Assembly: GCA_963697355.1 (NCBI GenBank)
Contig: CAVONV010000034.1
Location: 62,001-126,000, forward strand
Reading direction: 5' to 3'
DNA: 64,000 nucleotides
From: CAVONV01 sp963697355
GTDB taxonomy: Bacteria; Acidobacteriota; Vicinamibacteria; Marinacidobacterales; DATDRI01
Shown here: piece by piece, positions 17,522 through 25,121 of the stretch
Layout: the number at the start of each line of letters is the position of its first letter
Position numbering within the stretch: the stretch's first letter is position 1
Notes under the pieces: generated by a model
Database searches by the model: none
What the model saw: the letters and a program-made list of their open reading frames with translations, nothing else
What the model was told of the DNA's origin: nothing
Position numbers and translations under genes: made by a program

Positions 17522-17623
17522 GTTGTGGCTCTCATAACCACAACATTGTGGCTAAACCGTTGGCGGACAAACGGTTTGGCAACCGCGTTAGGCGGGCTGG
17601 TTACCCCCACCAACCAGCCCGCC
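17522..17623. terminator. Three consecutive inverted repeats after the ADOP gene
   Basis: Stems are GTTGTGG/CCACAAC (17522-17544), AACCGTT/AACGGTT (17555-17576) and the strong GGCGGGCTGGTT/AACCAGCCCGCC (17591-17623). The last could stop transcription between the convergent ADOP and IclR genes, although no U-run follows it on either strand. Confidence 0.5.
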
Positions 17624-17717
17624 GCCCCCTAAAATCTTCCCGAGATGGTAATTTTTACATAGCTAGACTCAAACTGGTCCGGCGATCGAAACCCGTGAGG
17701 AGATGGAACGGGAGGCT

Positions 17718-18530
17718 CTAACGTGATGTCTTTTCACGAGGAGAAGTGAGATGGGCTAGGCTACCATCGCCAAGCTCCCTTGAAATCCTATCCGCCGCCG
17801 TCTTGATCAACGTCCCCAGCTCCGCGTATCGCTTGCGTTCGATGCGACTCGTCGGCCCTCCAACGCTGATGGCCCCGATCGGCTCTCCGAGCGGCCCGCG
17901 AAAGGCAGCTCCTATCGCGACGAAGCCGGGCTCCAACTCCTCGACAACGGTAGCGTAGCCGTCCCGCCGAACCTTTTCGAGCTGGTCCAAGAGCTCGACG
18001 ATGTCGGTTGTCCCTTGGGCCGAATGTCGATTGAGAGCGGATTCCAGCAACGAACGTGCCTGCTCATCAGGCATTGCAGCCAAAAGGGCTTTGCCTGTCG
18101 AGGTGACATGGACGGGCCATTGGGTACCAATTTCGGCCGTCGCCGATACCAGGTGACGACCCGAGACCTCGTCGAGAATGAGCATTCGATCATCGGAGAG
18201 CACCTCGAGGGTTGCTGTCTCGCTCGTGGTTTCTGCCACTTCGATGAGGTGATGGCGAACGGCGGCTCGAAGGTCGCTCGAGCGAAGCGCTCGAGCCCCA
18301 AGGGCAATGACGGCAGGTCCTAAACGGTAAGCGCTCGGACCCGATCCTCGTGCGATAAGCTCTTCACTTTCCAATGCGGCGAGAAGCCGATGGGCCGTCG
18401 TTTTGGTCAGGCCGGTAGCCGAGCTCAGCTCGTGAAGCGTCATGTCGGCGTCGGACTCCGAGAGTACTTTCAGCAAGCGAATCGCTCGCAAAATCGCTTG
18501 GGTTCCTTGAGGGGGCTCGCGTCTGGCCAT
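17718..18530 (-). CDS. IclR-family transcriptional regulator
   Basis: A 270-residue regulator. Residues about 10-70 form the winged helix (AILRAIRLLKVLSES, MTLHELSSATGLTKTTAHRLLAAL), and residues about 85-255 the IclR effector domain (VHVTSTGKALLAAMP and GAISVGGPTSRIERKR). Members bind small carbon compounds and control nearby catabolic operons, often repressing themselves. A perfect ATATGG/CCATAT palindrome lies two bases upstream of its start codon, consistent with autoregulation. Upstream on the same strand is the GcvT-GlyA fusion gene, and a similar half-site lies at 23459 between the other GcvT-family gene and the FAD oxidoreductases, so this regulator is the obvious candidate for controlling the one-carbon region. 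Confidence 0.9.
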   Translation of the reverse strand: MARREPPQGTQAILRAIRLLKVLSESDADMTLHELSSATGLTKTTAHRLLAALESEELIARGSGPSAYRLGPAVIALGARALRSSDLRAAVRHHLIEVAETTSETATLEVLSDDRMLILDEVSGRHLVSATAEIGTQWPVHVTSTGKALLAAMPDEQARSLLESALNRHSAQGTTDIVELLDQLEKVRRDGYATVVEELEPGFVAIGAAFRGPLGEPIGAISVGGPTSRIERKRYAELGTLIKTAADRISRELGDGSLAHLTSPREKTSR

Positions 18531-18531
18531 A

Positions 18532-18552
18532 ATATGGTCCTGGGATCCATAT
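18532..18552. promoter_or_regulatory. Palindromic operator candidate at the IclR gene start
   Basis: ATATGG, nine bases, CCATAT. The site touches the start codon of the IclR gene at 18530, a position that suits autorepression by roadblock or by promoter occlusion. The palindrome is perfect over six bases per arm. Confidence 0.55.
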
Positions 18553-18614
18553 CATGCTACCACGGCGAATCTTAGATTCTTGAGTTCTTAGTCAAGCGAT
18601 GCAGGAGAAAGAAC

Positions 18615-18657
18615 AAAGGAGAAAGTAGCCTAGCAACTTCCTCCTACTTCCTCCTTT
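18615..18657. repeat. Hairpin between the IclR and GcvT-GlyA genes
   Basis: Arms AAAGGAGAAAGTAG (18615-18628) and CTACTTCCTCCTTT (18644-18657) pair over 14 bp with one mismatch around a 15-base loop. It could attenuate read-through from the fusion gene into the IclR gene on the minus strand. The rest of the 18531-18743 spacer carries short CTCGGGTACTCGAGTACT-like repeats near 18709. Confidence 0.45.
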
Positions 18658-18743
18658 CTACTGCTGGAATATGGGAGCTTCTACTGTACCGGGGTGGCGG
18701 ACCGCAGAATTCTCGGGTACTCGAGTACTGGACTTAGTACCTC

Positions 18744-21392
18744 TTAGATTAGCCGATGCAGCTCTTCCAGCCGTTTGTCGAACGCATCACCATCAAAGCA
18801 GTACTTCATATCTAGGAATTGCTGCCGAAACGACGCCACCTTGTCCTTGACCGTTGACTGTCGAACGATGACGTCGCGAATCAACTCGGCCAGTTCGCCA
18901 AAATCCTCGGCGTCCATCCCGAACCGGGTCATTTCGGATACGCCCATGCGGAGGGAGCCCGAGGCGGTGAAACCTTCTTCTTCCGGTGCAGCTTGATAGT
19001 TGACGACGATGTTGTTGTCTTCCAAGCGACGGGCCACTTCCGGGCCCTTGGAATAGCCGACCTTCAGTAGCACTTGGTGCGTCTCGGTAAACGACACTGA
19101 AGAATCTCCAGCGACATCCAGACCGCAGTCGCTCAGGGCCCTTGCGAAGGCCTTGGCGTTGGACAACACCTTCGGCTGGTACTCGTCTTTGAAGGCGTTC
19201 ATCTCATAAGTGGCCATCAAGAGACCCAGCAACGTCCCCAAATGGTGGTTGCTGACCGCACCGGGAAACGCCCGGCGCTCCACGGCTTCCCAGAGCGGGA
19301 AACGCGCATCGCCCTCGGCGATACTAGAGCCGATGATTCCACGTTGAGTTCCGTAAAACGTCTTGTGAGTCGAGCCCGTGACGAAGTCGGCCCCTTCTTG
19401 GAACGGCTGTTGGAAGTATGGTCCCACCAATCCCAAAACATGCGCCATGTCGTACATCAAGACGCAATCGATTCCCAGCTCGTCTATGAACACTCGCATC
19501 TCCTTCACCGGCTCGGGGTGAAGCACCATACTCTTTCCCAAGATGATGAACTCGGGTTCGTGCTCGGCAAGAAGCTCCCGTGCCGCGGCGGTATCGATCT
19601 TGTAAAGATTGTCTTTGAGAACCGGGAAGTTGACGACGGCCGCCTTTTCCGTTTTCGGATCGCGAGCCACATAGTCTCGAAGCGCACCCATGGGCTGTGA
19701 GCTCAAATGCCCACCTTTGATGATGTGATTGTTCATGACCTTTCGCATTCGTCGCTGTTCGCTCTTGCGGTCGGCCCGATTGATGTAGTCGACCATGGCG
19801 CTGAAGACGGTCATATTCGCCATCTGGCCCGAGACCACGCGCGCTTCGACCTGCTCACATCCCAAGTAAGCACGGAGCTCGGCTTGAAGGCGTTCCTCGA
19901 CCTCACCGATGAAATCGGTCCCCTGATAGTAGAAGACTTCGGCCTCTTCCAGGGCTTTGATTTGCTTGTGCTCGGCGTAGCGGCCCACTGGATTTAGGAT
20001 GGAGAGGAGCTTCGTCATAGGAGAAGGAGTCATCTCGGACGGTATGAGATTGACACATTCCTTTTGACGCCAGAGTGTGTTGGCGACGGAAAGGTCCAAT
20101 AAATCGTTGACCCTCCGAGTCACCTCGACGGGCGGGGGGGCGGTCTTCTCGTCTTCCCTCTCGAGATTGATGATGGCCCGCGCGTAAGGAGGGGCCTCGG
20201 CTCTCAAGAAGTAGGAAACAATCTCGGCTCGTGCTCTCTTGCCTCGAATCTCGACCTCGACTTCATCGCCTTCCCACAAATCTGCGTCCAGTAGCGCCAA
20301 CGCAATGGCCCGCCTCCCGGTCTCCTCGGTCAAGTGAGAATCGATACCTTCTCCTTCAGTCGTCCAAAAGGGCACCATGGTCCCGCTCGTAACCCATCCC
20401 ACCCGTTGGTCTCCTCGAAAGACTTCGTCTCCCGCCCGAGCGATTCCTTTGTCGGCAAGCTCGAGTGACAGCACACGACGAGGAAGGTCCTCAATAAACG
20501 AGTAGTCTCGATCCATGATGTGCTTGAGGGCTTTGAATTGCTTCGCCAGCGCGTCCCGCCCAATGTAGTCCCCCTTTAGAGAAGAGAAGCTCACGGCAAA
20601 GCGAGAGAGGCTAGATGCGAAAGAAGGGATTTCCTTGCCTTCGGGATCGTTGCCTAGCTCGTGCCCGTATAACGGGAGGCCTGCTTCCAAACGGAGTGTG
20701 TCACGAGCGCCTAGGCCTACCGGCACCGCACCACGTTCGGTGAGAAGGTCCCAGAGCTTCAGTGCATCTTCCCGCTTGATGAAAAGCTCGAAGCAGATGG
20801 GCTCGCCCGTGTATCCAGTCCTTGCCAGCATGACTTCGGCGCCATCGATACGGACGAGACCGAGGGCGTTTCGCATCGGCTCCGGGAGCTCACCGGAGTC
20901 GATGAGATGGGTCAGAATGTCCTTGGCGCGTGGACCTTGAAGACTCAACATGGCGATCTCGAGCGTTCGATCCACCATTTCCGTCTCGGAAAATTGCGCC
21001 CGCTCCGCTTCGAGATGCTTCCAGTCTTTCTCACGATTGGCCGCGTTGACCACCAATACGTACTCGTGTTCCACGAACCGGTACAGATAAGCGTCGTCGA
21101 TGGCACCACCGGAGGCATTGGGGATCATGGTGTATTGTGCGAGTCCCACATCGAGGCCGGCGGAATTATTGGTGAGGACGTGCTGAAGGAAGGGGAGGGC
21201 CTCTCGGCCACGGATGATGAAGCGCCCCATATGAGAAACATCGAAGAGACCGGCGTTCTTACGTGTCTCGAGATGTTCTTTGACGATTCCCGTGGGAAAC
21301 TGAATCGGCATGTCCCATCCGCCGAACTCTGTGATCTTGGCTCCGAGACTCGTGTGGCGCTCGTAGAAAACCGTTCTCAGTGTCTCTCCCAT
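18744..21392 (-). CDS. Fusion of glycine-cleavage T-protein and serine hydroxymethyltransferase
   Basis: An 882-residue bifunctional protein. Residues about 1-415 are aminomethyltransferase (GcvT): EFGGWDMPIQFPTGIVKEH, GLFDVSHMGR, VVNAANREKD, and GLGARDTLRLEAGLPLYGHE. Residues about 440-882 are a PLP-dependent serine hydroxymethyltransferase: LIPSEMTPSP, the PLP-lysine loop TGSTHKTFYGTQRG (Lys near 678) and NHHLGTLLGLLMA. Joining them would pass methylene-tetrahydrofolate from the T-protein to the SHMT that makes serine from glycine. ATG 21392 is chosen because GAGGAG lies just upstream; a longer frame exists. No P- or H-protein gene is nearby, so a role outside classic glycine cleavage is possible. 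Confidence 0.92.
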   Translation of the reverse strand: MGETLRTVFYERHTSLGAKITEFGGWDMPIQFPTGIVKEHLETRKNAGLFDVSHMGRFIIRGREALPFLQHVLTNNSAGLDVGLAQYTMIPNASGGAIDDAYLYRFVEHEYVLVVNAANREKDWKHLEAERAQFSETEMVDRTLEIAMLSLQGPRAKDILTHLIDSGELPEPMRNALGLVRIDGAEVMLARTGYTGEPICFELFIKREDALKLWDLLTERGAVPVGLGARDTLRLEAGLPLYGHELGNDPEGKEIPSFASSLSRFAVSFSSLKGDYIGRDALAKQFKALKHIMDRDYSFIEDLPRRVLSLELADKGIARAGDEVFRGDQRVGWVTSGTMVPFWTTEGEGIDSHLTEETGRRAIALALLDADLWEGDEVEVEIRGKRARAEIVSYFLRAEAPPYARAIINLEREDEKTAPPPVEVTRRVNDLLDLSVANTLWRQKECVNLIPSEMTPSPMTKLLSILNPVGRYAEHKQIKALEEAEVFYYQGTDFIGEVEERLQAELRAYLGCEQVEARVVSGQMANMTVFSAMVDYINRADRKSEQRRMRKVMNNHIIKGGHLSSQPMGALRDYVARDPKTEKAAVVNFPVLKDNLYKIDTAAARELLAEHEPEFIILGKSMVLHPEPVKEMRVFIDELGIDCVLMYDMAHVLGLVGPYFQQPFQEGADFVTGSTHKTFYGTQRGIIGSSIAEGDARFPLWEAVERRAFPGAVSNHHLGTLLGLLMATYEMNAFKDEYQPKVLSNAKAFARALSDCGLDVAGDSSVSFTETHQVLLKVGYSKGPEVARRLEDNNIVVNYQAAPEEEGFTASGSLRMGVSEMTRFGMDAEDFGELAELIRDVIVRQSTVKDKVASFRQQFLDMKYCFDGDAFDKRLEELHRLI

Positions 21393-21529
21393 GTGTCTTC
21401 TCCTCGTAGGTATATCCGCCGCTGAAAAAGAAGACATAATCTAACCCAACTCACTCAGCACTTTCCATTCGAGATCGGCTGTCTCCCAGCGCTATGCTAG
21501 AGCTGGTACTCCAAATCGAGGTGTAAGAG

Positions 21530-21991
21530 ATGAATCGACTCGTTATCATGCTGACCCTTGCCTTCTCCATGAGTTGCCGGCCCAGCGCTCCCCCACCAGG
21601 GCCGGCTGCCGATCCCTCAGAACTGATGGCCGCGGATCGCGCCTTTGCCAAAGCGACGGCAACTAAAGGCGTCGAGGGTTGGGTCGAAACCTTTGCCGAG
21701 GATGGTGCCATGCTTCCCGCCGGACTGCCGATCGTCCGAGGACATCAGGCCATTCGAGATCTCATGAGTCCCGCATTCGAAAACGAGAGTTTCAGGTTCC
21801 TCTGGGAACCTGAGGAGGCTGACATCGCCGCCTCGGGTGACATGGGCTACACGATCGGTCACTACGAGCGCACCGTCACCGGTCCGGATGGCGCTCCAAA
21901 TACGACAACAGGGAAGTACGTATCGATCTGGAAACGACAAGAGGATGGCACCTGGAAGGTGGTTGTCGATTTGGGAACGCCCAATCAGTAA
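21530..21991 (+). CDS. Lipoprotein with SnoaL-like (DUF4440) domain
   Basis: A 153-residue protein. The N-terminus MNRLVIMLTLAFSMSC ends in a lipobox, so it is likely a lipoprotein anchored at Cys16. Residues about 28-150 form an NTF2/SnoaL-like fold: MAADRAFAKATATKGVEGWVETFAEDG, GHQAIRDLMSP, and YVSIWKRQEDGTWKVVVDLG. These proteins are often small-ligand-binding or of unknown function. It lies divergent from the GcvT-GlyA gene and is the first of three secreted proteins of this fold in the window (others at 26813 and 27355). Confidence 0.8.
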   Translation: MNRLVIMLTLAFSMSCRPSAPPPGPAADPSELMAADRAFAKATATKGVEGWVETFAEDGAMLPAGLPIVRGHQAIRDLMSPAFENESFRFLWEPEEADIAASGDMGYTIGHYERTVTGPDGAPNTTTGKYVSIWKRQEDGTWKVVVDLGTPNQ

Positions 21992-21997
21992 GGCGCA

Positions 21998-22221
21998 GAA
22001 TAGAGAACTCAAGTACTCGAGGACCCAGAAGACTTTTGTTGCGGCTTCCGCCGCTCCATCCACATTTAGTCGTAGGCCAGGCTAGCCCTCAATCAAGCGA
22101 AAGGTTCTACTTTCTACTCCAACAGTGTACAGATCTGCCGAGTTTTCCACAGTTTCCGAACGCTTGGGGTCTGGGTCTGGCCCCATTCCGAACGCTCCTC
22201 GAGTGCTTGAGTTCTCTATTC
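21998..22221. repeat. MITE-like unit bounded by 25-bp inverted repeats
   Basis: The left end, GAATAGAGAACTCAAGTACT plus five bases (21998-22022), is the reverse complement of 22197-22221 with one mismatch. The 174 bases between them hold no gene. No clear target-site duplication is visible, so a regulatory or transcript-end hairpin is the alternative. The right end overlaps the stop of the next minus-strand gene. Confidence 0.65.
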
Positions 22222-23407
22222 AGGCTCGCTTGCGGGGTGGGTCAAAAAAAGGAAGTTGCACTACTTTCGCGGCGGCGCGTTTTCGTTTGTACTCCACGGT
22301 TATCTCGAGATCGACCATCGAGCCGGGCTTCGCGTAGGGGGCGTCGATGGTGGTCAAGGCGATGAATTTCTTGAGCAGCTTCGACCAACAGCTACTTGTG
22401 GCCTTGCCGACTTGTCGTCCTCCGAAGTAAACCGGGACACCCACCCTCGATGCTTCTTGTGACGGCTCCGGTGGCAGTCCTTCCTCGGTATAGATTCTCT
22501 CGATTTCCTTCCACGAGACCTCGAGACCGACGAAAAGCCGTTTTGGGCCAGCGCGCTTCTCCGTTGCAAGGGCCGGCTTGCCGACATAGTTCGACTTCTT
22601 CAGGTTGACCGTCCAGCCCAATCCTATTTCGAAGGGAGAGGATTTCTGATCGTCGATGAGGGTACGTTCTCCGTTCCAGAAATCCACATCAATGAGAGGG
22701 AAACCGGCCTCGATGCGAGCGAGATCGAGAGCCTGCATGCCTGCAGGAACCAAGTAGTGTCCCTTACCCGCCTCTATGAGCGCATCCCACAAACGTTCTG
22801 CTTCATCGACCCCAACCCAAATCTCGTAGCCCAGGTCACCCGTGTACCCCGTCCGGCTCACCACGACGGGCACTCCGCCGAGCTCCGTGTCGGTCACACC
22901 AAAAAAACGAAGGCTCGTGAGGTCGTTGCTCGAGATGTGGTTCATCACATCCAGGGACCGGGGACCTTGGAGCGCCAGTGCTCCCATCCTCTCGGTGACA
23001 TCCTCGAGCACAACATCAAAGCCAAACTTGTTGTCTTCGAACCAGTGGAGACACGGATCAACAGAAGCCAACCGATAAAGCGTCTCGTCGAGCCTCTGGA
23101 CCGTTCCATCCTGAAGGACTTTGCCACGGTCATCACACCAAGGTGTATAGATCACTTGTCCAACCTTGATCTTTGCCGCGTTTCTCGTGATCAACCGATC
23201 CAACAAGCGGACGGCGTCCTTACCTCTGATGTCATACTTGTAAAGCGGTGAAACGTCGATCAATGCCGCGCCGTTTCGCACCGCTTGGTACTCGGGCTCC
23301 CAGAAGTCATCGTAATGGTTGGCAACGAAATAGCCGGACCAGTGTTTCCAGGCGAGGCTCGTATTCAGCTCCGATGTTCGAGCATGGAACGGCGTTCCTA
23401 TGGCCAT
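22220..23407 (-). CDS. GcvT-family aminomethyltransferase/demethylase-like protein
   Basis: A 395-residue folate-binding GcvT-family protein, closer to the stand-alone DmdA/sarcosine-dehydrogenase-like branch than to true GcvT. Family features are ALIDVSPLYKYDIRGKDA, ALQGPRSLDVM, VVSRTGYTGDLGYEIWV and GMQALDLARIEAGFPLIDVDF. The T-protein active-site segment VNA-R/T-EKD is replaced here by RLASVDPCLHWFEDN, so the chemistry probably differs from glycine cleavage; tetrahydrofolate-dependent removal of a methyl group from an N- or S-methyl compound is a reasonable inference. It is divergent from the FAD oxidoreductase genes, which suggests a joint pathway in which the flavoproteins oxidise a substrate and this protein takes the one-carbon unit. 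Confidence 0.85.
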   Translation of the reverse strand: MAIGTPFHARTSELNTSLAWKHWSGYFVANHYDDFWEPEYQAVRNGAALIDVSPLYKYDIRGKDAVRLLDRLITRNAAKIKVGQVIYTPWCDDRGKVLQDGTVQRLDETLYRLASVDPCLHWFEDNKFGFDVVLEDVTERMGALALQGPRSLDVMNHISSNDLTSLRFFGVTDTELGGVPVVVSRTGYTGDLGYEIWVGVDEAERLWDALIEAGKGHYLVPAGMQALDLARIEAGFPLIDVDFWNGERTLIDDQKSSPFEIGLGWTVNLKKSNYVGKPALATEKRAGPKRLFVGLEVSWKEIERIYTEEGLPPEPSQEASRVGVPVYFGGRQVGKATSSCWSKLLKKFIALTTIDAPYAKPGSMVDLEITVEYKRKRAAAKVVQLPFFDPPRKRA

Positions 23408-23458
23408 GGCTCATCTCCCAATGGGTTCTATTTTCTTTCATTCGCATTCCACATTGCA

Positions 23459-23477
23459 ATATAATAGTCCACCATAT
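23459..23477. promoter_or_regulatory. Possible second IclR-type operator
   Basis: ATATAATAGTCCACCATAT lies in the divergent spacer between the GcvT-family gene and the FAD oxidoreductase genes. Seven bases (ACCATAT) match one arm of the site at 18532 and the other arm keeps ATAT, but spacing differs by two bases, so support is modest. Confidence 0.3.
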
Positions 23478-23532
23478 GGAAGACGAACGGCACGCCTCCA
23501 GCCGAAGGAGCGGCGCTTCCAAGTAGGTTGAA

Positions 23533-25121
23533 ATGGCCACCCATAAATTCGATGTCCTCATCATTGGGGCCGGCCACAACGGGCTCGTCCACGCGGCATA
23601 CCTAGCTCGGGCCGGCAAGAAGGTTCTCGTCGTCGAGAAACGCCATCTCGTCGGCGGCGCGACGGTAACCGAAGAGGTCTACCCAGGATTCAAGTTCAGC
23701 GTCTTTTCATATGTCGTTAGTCTATTGCGTCCTCAGATCATCGAGGACCTGAACCTGCCCGAGCATGGTCTGTGTTTCTTGCCGCTCGACGGCACGTTCA
23801 CGCCTCTGCCGGAAGGCAACTGCCTAGCTCGTTGGCACGACTCGGCAAAGACCCGCCGGGAGCTCCAACGTTTCTCTCGCAAAGATGCCGATGCCTACCC
23901 GAAGTTCGGAATGCACATGCATCACATGTCGCGGGCGGTAAGAGGCCTCATCGAGATGCACCCACCGGAGCCGACTTCCCTCAAGCCTTCGGATCTCGCG
24001 GGAATGGCACGTCTGGGTCTTCACTTCCAAGGACTCGGCGAGCAGCATCTCTACGACGTCGTCCGCCTCATGACCATGAGCTCGGCAGACTACCTCGACG
24101 AGTGGTTCGAGACCGATCCTCTCAAGGCCACCATGTCCGCCAGCGGTATCATCGGCACTTTCCTCGGTCCCCGCTCGCCCGGAACCGCCTACGTGATGCT
24201 CCATCACTACATGGGAGAAATTGATGGCGTGTCGCGCTCCTGGGGCTTCCCCGAGGTGGCACGGGAGCCGTGGCGGAAGCCATCGCGTCCTCGGCCAGGA
24301 GCTTTGGTGCCGAGATTCGATTGGAGGCGCCCGTCTCCCAGATTATGGTCACGAACGGCCGTGTTCGAGGAGTCGTCCTGGAGGGCGGCGAGCAAATCGA
24401 GGCCGACATCGTTTCGTCTTGCCTCGATCCCAAACGCACCTACTTGAAGCTTGTAGAGTCAAGCGAGTTGGACAAAGAGTTTTTGGAGGGGGTACGCCGC
24501 TACAAGATCCGGGGCTCGTCGGGTAAGGTCAACCTCGCTCTCGATGACATTCCCCGATTCAAGGGCGTTCCTGCCGACGGCCCTCACCTTCGAGGGGCCA
24601 TCTCCATCAGCCCTAGTCAAGATTACATGGAAAGAGCCTACGACGATGCCAAGTACGGGAACTTTTCCCGGCGACCCTATATCGACATGATCCTCCCTTC
24701 GGTGCTCGACCCTTCGATGGCACCGCCCGGCAAGCATGTCATGTCGTGCTTCGTCCAGTACGCTCCTTATCACTTGAAAGATGGGACTTGGGAAGAAAAG
24801 CGCGACGCGTTCGGCGACGCCGTTGTGGATGCCATCAGTGAGTTTGCACCCAACTTGAAGGATGTCATTCTACACCGTCAGGTGATGACCCCTTGGGACA
24901 TGGAGCAAGTCGTGGGGCTCACGGAAGGGAACATCTTTCAAGGCGAGTTGAGCCTCGATCAACTCTTGTTTTTGCGGCCCGTACCAGGATGGGCCCAGTA
25001 CAAATCACCGATCCGAAACCTTTATATGTGCGGCTCCGGTGTCCACCCGGGAGGCGGGATCATGGGAGCACCCGGCAAACTCGCTGCTGACGCTATCTTG
25101 AAGGACGGGAAACAAACGTAA
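23533..25121 (+). pseudogene. FAD-dependent oxidoreductase (PYROXD2/CrtI-like) with a frameshift
   Basis: Two overlapping frames together give a full-length paralogue (about 528 residues) of the next gene. Frame one opens MATHKFDVLIIGAGHNGLVH with the FAD-binding GxGxxG and runs to SRSWGFP; near 24254 the frame changes by -1 and continues GGTGAVAEAIASSARSFGAE to the end GKLAADAILKDGK. Restoring one G in the GAGG tract at 24253-24256 rebuilds GFPEGGTGAV, matching GVPKGGMGSV of the paralogue. The rest of both halves is intact, so this is either a very recent mutation or a sequencing/assembly error. The final TAA shares a base with the ATG of the following gene. Substrate unknown. Confidence 0.85.

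Noticed and set aside
21393..21529. Glycine riboswitch ahead of the GcvT-GlyA gene
   Set aside because: The leader is short and shows neither the tandem aptamer cores nor the expected stems.
24250..24262. Programmed frameshift in the FAD oxidoreductase
   Set aside because: No slippery heptamer or downstream stem was seen; a single missing G in a G tract explains the change.
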